Assembly: GCF_007164525.1 (NCBI RefSeq)
Contig: NZ_AP019791.1
Coordinates: 1,351,501-1,415,500 of the forward strand
Length of the DNA stretch: 64,000 nt
Source of the DNA: Rubrobacter xylanophilus
Lineage (GTDB): Bacteria > Actinomycetota > Rubrobacteria > Rubrobacterales > Rubrobacteraceae
Direction: 5' to 3'
Part shown: positions 14,448 through 23,506 of the stretch, one piece after another
Numbering within the stretch: position 1 is the first letter of the stretch
How the letters are laid out: every line of letters starts with the position of its first letter
Program-made: the position numbers and the translations under genes
The notes under the pieces: model-generated
Databases searched by the model: none
What the model was told of the DNA's origin: nothing
Seen by the model: only the letters and a program-made list of their open reading frames with translations

Positions 14448-15967
14448 AGCCACATCCGGTGGCTCCGGGCCACCTCCAGCGCCCGGACTATCGCGCGGGC
14501 CTTGTTGCGACTCTCCTCGTATTCCAGCTTCGGCACCGAGTCCGCGACCACCCCACCGCCGGCCTGGAAGTACGCACGGCCGTCCCTGAGCAGGGCCGTG
14601 CGCAAGGTGATGCAGGTATCGAGCCTTCCGTCCACCCCGTAGTAACCCGTAGCCCCGGCGTAGGGCCCGCGGCGGGTGGGCTCGAGTTCGTCGATGATCT
14701 CCATAGCGCGCACCTTCGGGGCTCCGGAGACCGTCCCGGCGGGAAAAGCGGCGGCCAGGGCGTCGAGCGCCGTGAGGTTCCCGCGCAGATCTCCCTCCAC
14801 CGTGGAGACTATGTGCATCACGTGCGAGTAGCGCTCTATCTCCATGAAGCTCGTGACCTCCACGCTGCTGACCTCGCAGACCCGCCCCAGATCGTTGCGC
14901 CCGAGGTCCACGAGCATCACGTGCTCGGCTCTCTCTTTGGCGTCGGCGAGCAGCTCCTCGGCCAGCGCCGCGTCCTCCTCCGGACTCTCCCCCCGCCGCC
15001 GGGTTCCGGCGATGGGGCGGGTCATGACCCGCCGTCCCTCGACCCTGACCAGCGGCTCTGGCGAGGCCCCGACCAGCGCCAGATCCCCGAACTTCAGGTA
15101 CGTCATGTAGGGGGAGGGGTTCACCGTACGCAGGCCGCGGTAGAGCAGGAGCGGGTCAAGATCCCCCACCTCCGCCACGAAGCGCTGGGAGGGCACCACC
15201 TGGAAGGCGTCCCCGGCCCGGATGTACTCCTTGGCCCGCTCCACCGCCTCCTCGTAGGCCCCGCGGGTGAAGTTGGAGGAGATCCTAAGCTCACCCGGCG
15301 GCCCGGAGGAGAGGTTTCCGCGGCCGAGCGGGACCGCGAGCCTCTCCGCCACCCGACGGATGTCGTCGGCGGCCCGGCGGTAGGCGGCGGCGAACCCCTC
15401 GCCCTCCACGTCGCGCAGCCGGGAGGCGTCCACCAGCGAGACCACGAGCACCTTGTGCCTGAGATGGTCGAAGACCACGAGCGTATCGGTGACGGCGAAG
15501 TACGCCTCGGGAACGCCGAGGTCGTCCGGCGGGGCGTCCGGCAGACGCTCCAGGTAGCGCACCGCATCGTAGGCGAAGTAGCCCACCGCCCCCCCGACGA
15601 AGGCCGGCAGGTGCGGCAGCGGGGCGACGCTCTTTCTGCCGACGATGCGCGCGAGTCCCCGGAAGGGATCCTCCGCCGGGACCTCCCGGACCCCGTCGGC
15701 GTCCACCACGGTGTAGACCCCGCCGCGGTAGGAGAGGGTCCGCTTGGGATCGAAGCCCAGAAAAGAGTAGCGTCCGAAGCGCTCGGCGGCCTCCGCGCTC
15801 TCCAGCAGGAAGACGTGCTCCTCGCCAGCGAAACGGAGCACCGCCGAGATCGGGGTCTCGAGATCTCCGATGAACTCCGCGTACACCGGGACCACGTCGT
15901 GGCCGCGGGCGAGCCTGCGGGCCTCGCTCAGCGAGGGGACGAGCTCCAAACTAGCGGTGCCTGTCAC
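14444..15967 (-). CDS. trpE: Anthranilate synthase component I
   Basis: A 507-residue TrpE, which makes anthranilate from chorismate with ammonia supplied by a TrpG subunit (not in the window). The N-terminal regulatory domain has the tryptophan-feedback element FLLESAE. The chorismate-binding domain carries [55 protein letters not shown] and [12 protein letters not shown]. The GTG start overlaps hisIE by 17 bp. It is the last gene of the rplM-rpsI-glmM-DUF429-hisF-hisIE-trpE run, so part of tryptophan and histidine synthesis is transcribed together. Confidence 0.96.
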   Translation of the reverse strand: MTGTASLELVPSLSEARRLARGHDVVPVYAEFIGDLETPISAVLRFAGEEHVFLLESAEAAERFGRYSFLGFDPKRTLSYRGGVYTVVDADGVREVPAEDPFRGLARIVGRKSVAPLPHLPAFVGGAVGYFAYDAVRYLERLPDAPPDDLGVPEAYFAVTDTLVVFDHLRHKVLVVSLVDASRLRDVEGEGFAAAYRRAADDIRRVAERLAVPLGRGNLSSGPPGELRISSNFTRGAYEEAVERAKEYIRAGDAFQVVPSQRFVAEVGDLDPLLLYRGLRTVNPSPYMTYLKFGDLALVGASPEPLVRVEGRRVMTRPIAGTRRRGESPEEDAALAEELLADAKERAEHVMLVDLGRNDLGRVCEVSSVEVTSFMEIERYSHVMHIVSTVEGDLRGNLTALDALAAAFPAGTVSGAPKVRAMEIIDELEPTRRGPYAGATGYYGVDGRLDTCITLRTALLRDGRAYFQAGGGVVADSVPKLEYEESRNKARAIVRALEVARSHRMWL

Positions 15968-16586
15968 GCAGAACCCTCGCCACCTCTTCGGTCCCCACGC
16001 CGCGCTCCTCCAGCAGCACCAAAAGGTGGTAGAGGAGGTCGGCCGCCTCCTCGGCCACCCGCTCGTCGCGGAGCGCGGCCACGACCACCTCGACCGCTTC
16101 CTCGCCGACCTTCTGGGCCACGTGCCCCGTCCCCTGCGAGATGAGGCTCGCCGTGTAGGAGCCCTCGGGCATCTGCCGGTGGCGGGCGGCGATCGTGCCG
16201 GCCAGGCGCTCGATCATCGCCCCGATCCCGACCGACTCCCCGGTTCCCGCCGGAGAGATTCCCACGCCCTCCCCGGCGAGCGTGGCGAAGAAGCAGGTCC
16301 GCTCGCCGGTGTGGCAGGCGGGACCGCGCGGCTCCACCAGGTAGAGCAGGGCGTCCCCGTCACAGTCCAGGCGCACCTCGAGCACCCTCTGGGTGTTGCC
16401 GCTGGTCTCCCCCTTGCGCCAGAGCTCCTCCCGGGAGCGGGAGTAGTAGTGGGCCTCGCCGGTCGCGAGCGTCCTCTCGAGAGCCTCGCGGTTCGCGTAG
16501 GCCATCATGAGCACCGCGCCATCCTCCGCATCCTGTACCACCACGGGGACCAGCCCCCGCTCGTCGAACCGCACCCGCTCGGTCAC
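15951..16586 (-). CDS. hisIE: Bifunctional phosphoribosyl-AMP cyclohydrolase / phosphoribosyl-ATP pyrophosphatase
   Basis: About 211 residues in two domains for histidine steps 2 and 3. The N-terminal HisI cyclohydrolase (about 1-115) has [17 protein letters not shown], metal ligands in [13 protein letters not shown] and [13 protein letters not shown]. The C-terminal HisE pyrophosphatase (about 120-211) has [21 protein letters not shown] and [15 protein letters not shown]. The start at GTG 16586 gives a 4-bp GTGA overlap with the hisF stop; GTG 16592 is two codons further upstream. The fused HisIE form is common in enterobacteria, while many actinobacteria keep the two genes separate. Confidence 0.93.
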   Translation of the reverse strand: MTERVRFDERGLVPVVVQDAEDGAVLMMAYANREALERTLATGEAHYYSRSREELWRKGETSGNTQRVLEVRLDCDGDALLYLVEPRGPACHTGERTCFFATLAGEGVGISPAGTGESVGIGAMIERLAGTIAARHRQMPEGSYTASLISQGTGHVAQKVGEEAVEVVVAALRDERVAEEAADLLYHLLVLLEERGVGTEEVARVLRDRHR

Positions 16587-17338
16587 GCCCACCGTACCGG
16601 CACCCCCGCCTCTGCCATCCGCCGCTTCACCTCCGCTATGGTGTACTGTTCGAAGTGGAAGATGCTCGCCGCGAGCACCGCCCCGGCGCCGGCCCTCACG
16701 GCGGCGACCATGTGGTCCGGATGCCCGGCCCCTCCGGAGGCCACGATGGGGAGGACGGTCCGCTCGGCGACGGCCGAGATCAGGTCGAGGTCATAGCCCG
16801 TCTCGGTGCCGTCGGCGTCCATGCTGTTGAGGACGATCTCCCCCGCCCCCCGGCGCTCGCCCTCGGCGAGCCACTGGAGGGCGTCGAGCCCGGTGTTGAC
16901 CCGTCCGCCGTTGAGATACACCTCCCACCCCGCACCGCCTCCCCGGCGCTTGACGTCCACGCTCAACACCACGCACTGGCTCCCGAAGCGCTCCGCCCCC
17001 TCGCTGATGAGGTCGGGGTTCTTTACGGCGGCGGTGTTGATGGAGACCTTGTCCGCCCCGGCCCGGAGCATCGCCCGCATGTCCTCCACGCTCCTCACCC
17101 CCCCACCCACGGTGTAGGGGACGAAGACCTCCTCGGCGGCGCGCCGGGCCAGCTCCACGGCGGTCCCGCGGCGCTCGTGGGAGGCGGTGATGTCGTAGAA
17201 GACGATCTCGTCGGCCCCCTCGCGGTCGTAGAGGGCGGCGAGCTCCACAGGGTCGCCGGCGTCGCGCAGATCCTTGAAGCGTGTTCCCTTGACCACCCGG
17301 CCCCGGTCCACGTCCAAACACGGGATGATCCTGACCAG
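16583..17338 (-). CDS. hisF: Imidazole glycerol phosphate synthase subunit HisF (possible CTG start)
   Basis: A (beta-alpha)8 cyclase that joins PRFAR with HisH-derived ammonia. Catalytic Asp11 is in [15 protein letters not shown] and Asp130 in VLSVDVKRR. Phosphate-binding loops are [25 protein letters not shown] and [12 protein letters not shown]. In frame ahead of RIIPCLD there is no ATG, GTG or TTG. The first conventional codon, TTG 17317, would remove the first beta strand. CTG 17338 gives the expected MVRIIPCLD and about 251 residues, so it is used here. The hisH partner is not in the window. Confidence 0.9.
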   Translation of the reverse strand: MVRIIPCLDVDRGRVVKGTRFKDLRDAGDPVELAALYDREGADEIVFYDITASHERRGTAVELARRAAEEVFVPYTVGGGVRSVEDMRAMLRAGADKVSINTAAVKNPDLISEGAERFGSQCVVLSVDVKRRGGGAGWEVYLNGGRVNTGLDALQWLAEGERRGAGEIVLNSMDADGTETGYDLDLISAVAERTVLPIVASGGAGHPDHMVAAVRAGAGAVLAASIFHFEQYTIAEVKRRMAEAGVPVRWA

Positions 17339-17348
17339 AAGCCCCGTC

Positions 17349-18194
17349 TCAGACGTAGGGGATCCCCTCCTCCCGGCAGCCGGCAGCCACGAGCGAGTAC
17401 AGCTCCCTCCCGGCGGGGAGCATGACCGCCCCCTCTCTCCCGGAGCCGACCACCATCGACCCGTCCCGGCCCCGCCAGTGGCGGTGTACGGTGTAGGCGG
17501 CGAGGGTGGCCTCCACCAGCCCCACGATCCTGTCCAGCTCGGCGTGCGAGAGCTGCGGGGTGACCTCCAGCCGGGAGAGGTCCACGTTCTCCTCGGAGCC
17601 GAGATCGTCGGTGAGACCGCCGGTCCTGAGCCGCAGCCCGGGCGTGTCCCAAAGAATGGAGATCGCCTCGCGCAGAGCGGCTGCCCGGCCCTCCTTGTTG
17701 CCCTTCCGGTAGCGAAACTCCGGGGCCTCCTTGATCCGCCGGTCCAGCCCGCCGTTTCTCTCCCCGGAACGCTCCAGCGCGAGCACCCGCAGTGCCGCCG
17801 CGGAGTTCACCTCCACCGCCCAGCGCCCCTCCTGGCCGGGCAGCGGGTAATCGGTGTACTCCACCCCGACCCGCTGCAGCTCGGCCAGGAGCTCCTCGGC
17901 GAACGGCCGTCCCTTGAACATCCGGCGGCTGGCCGAGTACGCCGGGAGCGAGACGCGCGCGAGCACCCTCTCTATGCTGCGGGTCCCTCGCTCGTTGGGA
18001 ACGGCGAGCGGGGCGTCCACGCCGACGAGGATCCCCTCCTCGGCGTGCTCCGCCACGGCCCCGGCTATCTGTCGGGCGTCCTCGGGGAAGGAGTTGGAGA
18101 TGAGCCCGCCGCGCCCGTCGAGCACCACCAGGCAGGAGGGTTTCTTCCCGGCCTCTCCCGGCCGCCAGGCCGGTGCACAACCGGCGAACCTCAC
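17349..18194 (-). CDS. DUF429-domain protein, predicted nuclease-like
   Basis: A 281-residue protein matching DUF429. Visible family blocks are a starting [59 protein letters not shown] and [11 protein letters not shown]. The conserved acidic and basic residues in these blocks have suggested an RNase H-like or nuclease fold for the family, but function is not established. The GTG start overlaps the glmM stop by 4 bp (GTGA). Its position between glmM and hisF gives no metabolic clue. Confidence 0.75.
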   Translation of the reverse strand: MRFAGCAPAWRPGEAGKKPSCLVVLDGRGGLISNSFPEDARQIAGAVAEHAEEGILVGVDAPLAVPNERGTRSIERVLARVSLPAYSASRRMFKGRPFAEELLAELQRVGVEYTDYPLPGQEGRWAVEVNSAAALRVLALERSGERNGGLDRRIKEAPEFRYRKGNKEGRAAALREAISILWDTPGLRLRTGGLTDDLGSEENVDLSRLEVTPQLSHAELDRIVGLVEATLAAYTVHRHWRGRDGSMVVGSGREGAVMLPAGRELYSLVAAGCREEGIPYV

Positions 18195-19516
18195 CTCCCC
18201 GCCTCCTCCGAGACCGCTCCGGCCACCTTCTCACACACCCTGCGGCACACCTCCTCGTCCTCGTGCTCAACCATGACCCGCACCACCGGCTCGGTGCCGC
18301 TCGGCCGCAACAGGATCCTCCCTCTCTCCCCGAGCTCCTTCCGGGCGGCCTCCACCGCCCGCTCCACCGGCTCCGCGGCGGCGACCTCCCCGGCCGGCCG
18401 CTCGACCGCCACGTTGATGAGCACCTGCGGGTATACCTCCATCACCCCGGCGAGCTCCGAGAGGCTGCGCCCGGTACGGGCCATCACGTCGAGCAGCGCG
18501 AGCGCGGTGACGAGCCCGTCGCCCGTGGTCGCGTGCTCCGCCACGATGACGTGCCCGGATTGCTCGCCCCCCACCGCGGCCCCCGTGCGGCGCATCGCCT
18601 CGGCCACGTGCCGGTCGCCGACCGGGGTGACCTGACAGGGGATACCGAGACGCTCCATCGCCTTGAAGAACCCCAGGTTGCTCATCACGGTCACCACCAC
18701 CCCGCCACCGAGCAGCCCACGCTCTCTGAGGTCGCGGGCGAGGATGGCGATGATCTGGTCCCCGTCGACTACCCTCCCCCGCTCATCCAGCGCGAGCACC
18801 CGGTCGGCGTCCCCGTCGAAGGCGAAGGCCACGTCACAGCCCCTCGCATCCAGCCGGTCTATGTGGGTGGAGCCGCAGCCCTCGTTTATGTTGGTGCCGT
18901 CGGGGGCGTCACCGACCACGGCGAGCCGAACCCCGAGCTCCCGGAAGACGCGGGGGGCCACCGCGCAAGCGGCGCCGTTCGCACAGTCCAGGAGCACCCG
19001 GAGCCCGGAGACCTCCGGCCTGAGCCTCTCGAGCACGGCACCGGCGTACGTCCCGGCCGCGTCCTCCAGTTCCTCCACAACCCCCACCCCCCCGGCCACC
19101 GGCCGCTCCGGAAAAGGCTCGCCGGCCAGCCGCTCCAGCTCCCGCTCGACCTCCTCCGGCAGCTTGCGCCCCTCGCCGGAGAGGAACTTGATCCCGTTGT
19201 CCGGGTAGGGATTGTGGGAGGCGCTCACCACCCCGGCCGCCGAGGCCCCCAGACGCGCCGCCAGCGCCGCAGCCCCGGGCGTCGGCAAAACCCCCAGGTC
19301 CAGCGCCCGAGCGCCGCCGCTGGCCACCCCCGCCGCCAGCGCGCAGGACAGCATTCCCCCGGAGAGCCGGGTGTCCCGACCGATGACCACCGTCCCACCG
19401 AAACGTCGGGCGGCGGCCAGCCCCAACCGGAGGGCGTCCTCGGGCAACAGCCCGCGGTTGGCCACCCCCCGCACCCCGTCGGTGCCGAAAGACAGCTCTC
19501 TCCGTTTGGGCTCCAA
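18191..19516 (-). CDS. glmM: Phosphoglucosamine mutase
   Basis: A 441-residue alpha-D-phosphohexomutase converting glucosamine-6-P to glucosamine-1-P for peptidoglycan precursors. Features: SFGTDGVRGVAN start, phosphoserine loop VVSASHNPYPDNGIKF, metal loop AFDGDADRVLALDE, sugar-binding GGEQSGHVIV, and the phosphate-binding C-terminal RPSGTEPVVRVMVE. TTG start at 19516, 5 nt after GGAGG. It lies 69 bp after rpsI; the rplM-rpsI-glmM order is also seen in other Gram-positive genomes. Confidence 0.96.
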   Translation of the reverse strand: MEPKRRELSFGTDGVRGVANRGLLPEDALRLGLAAARRFGGTVVIGRDTRLSGGMLSCALAAGVASGGARALDLGVLPTPGAAALAARLGASAAGVVSASHNPYPDNGIKFLSGEGRKLPEEVERELERLAGEPFPERPVAGGVGVVEELEDAAGTYAGAVLERLRPEVSGLRVLLDCANGAACAVAPRVFRELGVRLAVVGDAPDGTNINEGCGSTHIDRLDARGCDVAFAFDGDADRVLALDERGRVVDGDQIIAILARDLRERGLLGGGVVVTVMSNLGFFKAMERLGIPCQVTPVGDRHVAEAMRRTGAAVGGEQSGHVIVAEHATTGDGLVTALALLDVMARTGRSLSELAGVMEVYPQVLINVAVERPAGEVAAAEPVERAVEAARKELGERGRILLRPSGTEPVVRVMVEHEDEEVCRRVCEKVAGAVSEEAGR

Positions 19517-19585
19517 TCAGTCCTCCCGCGCGGCAGAACCCGCGTCCCACGCCGGAGGGGATACGGGCTCCTCTCCGAAAGACCG

Positions 19586-19978
19586 CTAGCGCTTGGAGAA
19601 CTGCGGGCGCTTGCGGGCCTTCTTCAGGCCGTACTTCTTGCGCTCCACGGCCCGGGCGTCGCGGGTGAGCAGGCCGGCGGCCTTCAGCTCGCCCCTCGCC
19701 TCCGGGGACTCCTCGGCCAGCGCCCGGGCTATGCCGTGCCGCAGCGCCTCGGCCTGCCCGGTGGGGCCCCCGCCCTCTATCTTGGCCACCACGTCGTAGC
19801 GGCCCGCAGCCTCAAGAAGCTCCAGCGGGGCGCGCACCGCCCGCTGGTGGGTCACCCGGGGGAAGTACTCCTCCAGCGGCCGATCGTTCACCGTGATCTT
19901 CCCGTCGCCCGGCAGGATCCTCACCCGGGCCACGGAGGTCTTGCGGCGTCCGGTTCCCGTGTACAGCGTCTGTGCCAT
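19586..19978 (-). CDS. rpsI: 30S ribosomal protein S9
   Basis: 130 residues. [16 protein letters not shown] near the start, an [14 protein letters not shown] block, [20 protein letters not shown], and the basic C-terminal tail [12 protein letters not shown] that reaches the P-site tRNA. Start ATG 19978, just after the rplM stop; a longer upstream open frame is overlap with rplM and was rejected. Second gene of the rplM operon. Confidence 0.97.
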   Translation of the reverse strand: MAQTLYTGTGRRKTSVARVRILPGDGKITVNDRPLEEYFPRVTHQRAVRAPLELLEAAGRYDVVAKIEGGGPTGQAEALRHGIARALAEESPEARGELKAAGLLTRDARAVERKKYGLKKARKRPQFSKR

Positions 19979-19980
19979 CT

Positions 19981-20412
19981 CTACCTCACCTCGTACGGCT
20001 CGGGGGTCTGTCCGGCGTGCGGGTGCTCGGGACCCGCGTAGATCTTGAGCTTCCTGAGCTGCCGGCGGGCCAGGCGGGTCTTGGGCATCATGCCGCGCAC
20101 GGCCTGGCGCAGGATCTCCTCGGGCTTCTTCTGGAGCATCTGCTGGTAGCTCCGCTCCCGCAGCCCGCCGGGGTATCCGGTGTGCCAGCGGTAGACCTTC
20201 TGCTCGGCCTTGCGCCCGCTGACCTCCACCTTCTCGGCGTTGACGACCACCACGAAATCCCCCACGTCCACGTGCGGGGTGTACTGCGGCTTGTTCTTGC
20301 CGCGCAGCAGCCGGGAGATCTCGGCCGCCAGCCGCCCGAGGGTCTTGCCCTCGGCGTCTATTACATACCACTTTCTCTCGACCTCTTTAGGCCGCGCCAT
20401 GTAGCTCTTCAA
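19981..20412 (-). CDS. rplM: 50S ribosomal protein L13
   Basis: 143 residues. The N-terminus [20 protein letters not shown] fits the family if TTG 20412 is used, with GGAGG 5 nt upstream; ATG 20400 would remove four conserved residues. Other blocks are [46 protein letters not shown] and [16 protein letters not shown]. First gene of a new transcription unit with its own promoter. Confidence 0.97.
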   Translation of the reverse strand: MKSYMARPKEVERKWYVIDAEGKTLGRLAAEISRLLRGKNKPQYTPHVDVGDFVVVVNAEKVEVSGRKAEQKVYRWHTGYPGGLRERSYQQMLQKKPEEILRQAVRGMMPKTRLARRQLRKLKIYAGPEHPHAGQTPEPYEVR

Positions 20413-20465
20413 CGTGCCCTCCGGGGTTGCTCACAAAGCCCTGCAGAACCTCAAAAGCGCGTCAA

Positions 20466-20494
20466 ATAGTAGCACAACCTCACAACCCGGTCAC
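20466..20494 (-). promoter_or_regulatory. Candidate promoter of the rplM-rpsI-glmM operon
   Basis: On the minus strand GTGACC (20489-20494), 17-bp spacer, TACTAT (20466-20471). The -35 lies inside the last codons of the upstream methyltransferase gene. The leader to the rplM TTG would be about 50 nt. Confidence 0.5.
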
Positions 20495-21118
20495 CCGCGC
20501 CACGGAGAAACCATCGAGCCGCTCGCGCAGGATGGGGACTATGGTGGCCTCGAGCCGTCGGTCGCGGGCGAGCATCTGGTTGAAGCGGTGCACGGCGCGG
20601 GCGGCCTCGTCGCGGGGCTCGAGCACGTCACCGCCGCGGATGAGGTTGTCCGCCAGGATGAGCGTCCCGGGGCGGGAGAGCCGCAGGGAGAGCTCCAGAT
20701 ACTCGGGGTAGCCCCGCTTGTCCGCGTCGATGAACACGGCGTCGAAGGGTCCCTCGCCGAGCCGGATCATGCCGGAGAGCAGCTCGCGGGCCTCACCGAC
20801 CCGCACCTCCACCTTCCCGCCGAGCCCGGCGCGCTCGACGTTCCTGCGGGCCACGCCGGCGTGCCGCTCGTCGATCTCCAGCGAGACGAGGAAACCGTCT
20901 TCGGGGAGGGCGCGGGCGAGGTGTATGGCGCTGTAGCCCCCGAGCGTCCCGATCTCCAGAACCCTCCGGGCCCCGGCGAGGGCGACGAGGATCTGGAGGA
21001 TCCTACCCTGGTTGGGGGAGATCTGGATCTCGGGCAACCCGGCCTTCCGGGACTCCTCGAGCGCCGCCTCTAGCGCGGGGTCCGGCGGCACGAAAAGTTC
21101 TTCTATGTATCCCTCCAC
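20480..21118 (-). CDS. SAM-dependent O-methyltransferase, catechol-O-methyltransferase-like family
   Basis: About 212 residues of a class I Rossmann methyltransferase in the O-methyltransferase family 3 group. The SAM-binding loop is VLEIGTLGGYSAIHLARAL, the acidic ribose contact is VSLEIDERHAG, and the metal/substrate block is FDAVFIDADKRGYPEYLEL followed by LILADNLIRGGDV. Known relatives methylate catechols or caffeoyl-CoA with a divalent metal; the substrate here is unknown. GTG 21118 is the likely start, only 5 bp after the truA stop with AGGAGG just ahead. It is inserted between truA and rplM, which are neighbours in B. subtilis. Confidence 0.87.
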   Translation of the reverse strand: MEGYIEELFVPPDPALEAALEESRKAGLPEIQISPNQGRILQILVALAGARRVLEIGTLGGYSAIHLARALPEDGFLVSLEIDERHAGVARRNVERAGLGGKVEVRVGEARELLSGMIRLGEGPFDAVFIDADKRGYPEYLELSLRLSRPGTLILADNLIRGGDVLEPRDEAARAVHRFNQMLARDRRLEATIVPILRERLDGFSVARVTGL

Positions 21119-21123
21119 CCTCC

Positions 21124-21897
21124 TCAGAAGCCCGGCGTCCACAGCATCTCCTCTACCTCCTCGACGGCGTAGCGCACCCGCACGAGCGTGAGGCCCCGGG
21201 CCGGAGCGGTGGGACCTCCCTCGGCGCGATGGGCTCCTTTCAACAACTTCTCGAAGGATGCCAGATCCCTCCGCCCCCGCGCCACCTCGAGCATGGTCCC
21301 CACGAGAGCCCGGACCATGTTGTACAGGAAGGCGTCCGCCGTGATCCTGTAGACGAGCAGATCCCCCCTCCTCTCCCACCGCGACTCGCTCACGAGGCGC
21401 TCGAAGTGCACGTGGTGGCTCTTGGCCGGGGTGAAGGCCCGGAAGTCGTGGGCGCCCAGGACGAGCGCGGCGGCCTCCCGGAGGAGCCCGAAGTCCGGCC
21501 TCCACCCCACGTGCACCGCCCGGTGGCGGAGCAGCGGGGACCTGACGGGGGCGTTCAGGATCCGGTACTCGTAGCTGCGGCTCACCGCGTCCCGCCGGGC
21601 GTCGAAGCCCACGGGAGCGCGCACGCACCGGCGCAGGGCGACGTCCTCCGGCAACACGGCGCTCGCCTTGTACGCGATTGCCTCCGGAGAAAGCCCGGTC
21701 TTTGCCTCGAAGGAGACCACCTGCCCGCTCGCGTGCACCCCGGCGTCCGTGCGTCCCGCGGCGGTCAGCCGCACCGGCTGGCGCAGCACGGTGCGGAGCG
21801 CCCGGGAGAGCTCCTCCTCGACCGTCCTCTCGCCCGGCTGTCGGGCCCAGCCGGAGAAGCCCGTCCCGTCGTACTCCACGAGCCCGGCGAACCTCAC
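21124..21897 (-). CDS. truA: tRNA pseudouridine(38-40) synthase TruA
   Basis: 257 residues. It isomerises uridines 38-40 in the anticodon arm. The catalytic aspartate is in TAAGRTDAGVHASGQV; other TruA blocks are VEYDGTGFSGWARQP, FDARRDAVSRSYEYRI, HDFRAFTPAKSH and DAFLYNMVRALVGTMLEVARG. GTG start overlapping the ecfT stop by 4 bp (GTGA), so it is coupled to the ECF transporter genes as in Firmicutes. Confidence 0.96.
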   Translation of the reverse strand: MRFAGLVEYDGTGFSGWARQPGERTVEEELSRALRTVLRQPVRLTAAGRTDAGVHASGQVVSFEAKTGLSPEAIAYKASAVLPEDVALRRCVRAPVGFDARRDAVSRSYEYRILNAPVRSPLLRHRAVHVGWRPDFGLLREAAALVLGAHDFRAFTPAKSHHVHFERLVSESRWERRGDLLVYRITADAFLYNMVRALVGTMLEVARGRRDLASFEKLLKGAHRAEGGPTAPARGLTLVRVRYAVEEVEEMLWTPGF

Positions 21898-22691
21898 AGC
21901 GCCACCGCACCCCCCAGCACGATAACCACCACCGCGAGCGCCGCGCCGTCGCGCGGCCCGAAGCGCAGCTCCCGGTAGCGGGTCCTGCCCTCTCCCCCCC
22001 GGTAGCCCCGGCTCTCCATCGCCTCGGCCAGCTCGTCGGCCCGCCGGAAGGCCCCCACGACGAGCGGAACCAGCACCGGGAGCACCGCCCGCAGTCGGCC
22101 CGCGGCACCGCCCTCCGAGAAGTCCGCCCCGCGGGCGGCCTGGGCGCGCATGATCTTCTGCGCCTCCTCGTCGAGGGTGGGGATGAAGCGCAACGCGATG
22201 GTCATCATCATGGCCATCTCGTGGACCGGAAAGCGCAGCCGCCGCAGGGGCGAGAGGAGATCCTCCAGCGCATCGGCCAGCGCCACCGGCGAGGTGGTGG
22301 CGGTGACGAGCGCCGCCGAGGAGACGAGCAACGCTATCCTGAGCGCCAGAAAGACCCCCATCCTGACGCCCCCCTGGTGCACCTCGAGCGGCCCCCAGCC
22401 GAACAGCAGCGGCCCCTCACGCGAGAAGAGCACCTGGAAGAGCGCGGTGAGCGCGACGATGAAGAGAACCGGCCGCAGGAGCCGGCCGAAGGCGGCGGGG
22501 GGCACCCGGCTCGCGGCGGCGGCTCCGGCAACCGCCGCCAGGACCAGCGCCATCCCTGCCATCGAGTCCACCAGGAAGAGCCCGACGACCAGCATCGCGG
22601 CGGCGAGCAGCTTGGCCCGCGGGTCGAGGGCGTGCAGCGGCGAGGAGGCCGGGTGGAACTGACCGATGCTCCCACCGCCGGCGATCATCAT
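21894..22691 (-). CDS. ecfT: Energy-coupling factor transporter transmembrane subunit EcfT
   Basis: About 265 residues. Several hydrophobic helices occupy the N-terminal two thirds. The cytoplasmic coupling helices carry the two alanine-arginine-glycine-type signatures, AQAARGADF and AMESRGYRGG, that contact the ATPases. EcfT joins two ATPases to interchangeable S-components for vitamin or metal uptake; no S-component is encoded in the window. ATG 22691 forms an ATGA overlap with the ecfA2 stop. Confidence 0.92.
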   Translation of the reverse strand: MMIAGGGSIGQFHPASSPLHALDPRAKLLAAAMLVVGLFLVDSMAGMALVLAAVAGAAAASRVPPAAFGRLLRPVLFIVALTALFQVLFSREGPLLFGWGPLEVHQGGVRMGVFLALRIALLVSSAALVTATTSPVALADALEDLLSPLRRLRFPVHEMAMMMTIALRFIPTLDEEAQKIMRAQAARGADFSEGGAAGRLRAVLPVLVPLVVGAFRRADELAEAMESRGYRGGEGRTRYRELRFGPRDGAALAVVVIVLGGAVAL

Positions 22692-23506
22692 CCCCCCGCG
22701 AGCAGGCCGCGCAGTACCCGGCAGGCGTCCTCCAGCCGCACCGGACGCCCCAACCGCGGGTACTCGCGCCGCACGGCACGCACCACCCGCACCGCCGCGG
22801 GCGCGGCCTCCGGGTGGGCGTAGAACACCTCCTCCGGCAACCCGCAGGCCACCACCCTCCCCGACTCCAGCAGGCACACCCGGTCGGCGACCTCCGCCAC
22901 CTCGTCCAGGTCGTGCGAGATGAAGACGACCGAAGATCCCTTGCGACGCACACCCAGCACCGCCTCCAGCAGCTCCGCGCGGGTCGCCGGGTCCAGCCCG
23001 GCGGTGGGCTCGTCGAGGACCAGGACCTCCGGCTCCATCGCCAGCACCCCGGCTATGGCCACCCGGCGCTTCTCCCCGCCGGAGAGAGCGTGCGGTGAGC
23101 GGCCGGCCAGGTGCGCGGCCCCGAACAGCTCCAGCGCGCGGCGCACCCGCCGCCGCACCTCCTCCTCCGGGAGCCCCATCCGGCGCGGGGCGAAGGCCAC
23201 GTCCTCCTCGACGGTCGACGCGAACAGGGCCGCCTCCGGGAACTGGAAGACCAGCCCCACCCTCCGGCGCAGCTCCGGACGCCGCATTTCGCGCGCGTCC
23301 CGCCCGTCCACCAGCACCCGCCCGGAGGTGGGCTCGAGGAGGAGGTTCATGTGCTGAGCGAGGGTGCTCTTGCCGGAGCCCGTGCCGCCGACGATCCCGA
23401 GAACCTCCCCCGGTTCGACTACGAGTGAGACACCCCGCAGCGCCTCCACCTCCCGCGGCGTACCGGGGGCGTAGACGTGCCGGACGTCCCACAGCTCCAG
23501 CCTCAC
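22688..23506 (-). CDS. ecfA2: Energy-coupling factor transporter ATP-binding subunit EcfA2
   Basis: 272 residues of an ABC ATPase. Walker A GIVGGTGSGKSTLAQ, Q-loop VGLVFQFPEAALF, signature HALSGGEKRRVAIAG, Walker B VLVLDEPTAGLD and H-loop FISHDLDEV. The FQFPE Q-loop is typical of EcfA2-type rather than importer ATPases. GTG 23506 overlaps the ecfA1 stop (GTGA). The C-terminal stretch past about residue 220 is the ECF-specific extension. Partner of EcfA1 and EcfT on either side. Confidence 0.92.
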   Translation of the reverse strand: MRLELWDVRHVYAPGTPREVEALRGVSLVVEPGEVLGIVGGTGSGKSTLAQHMNLLLEPTSGRVLVDGRDAREMRRPELRRRVGLVFQFPEAALFASTVEEDVAFAPRRMGLPEEEVRRRVRRALELFGAAHLAGRSPHALSGGEKRRVAIAGVLAMEPEVLVLDEPTAGLDPATRAELLEAVLGVRRKGSSVVFISHDLDEVAEVADRVCLLESGRVVACGLPEEVFYAHPEAAPAAVRVVRAVRREYPRLGRPVRLEDACRVLRGLLAGG

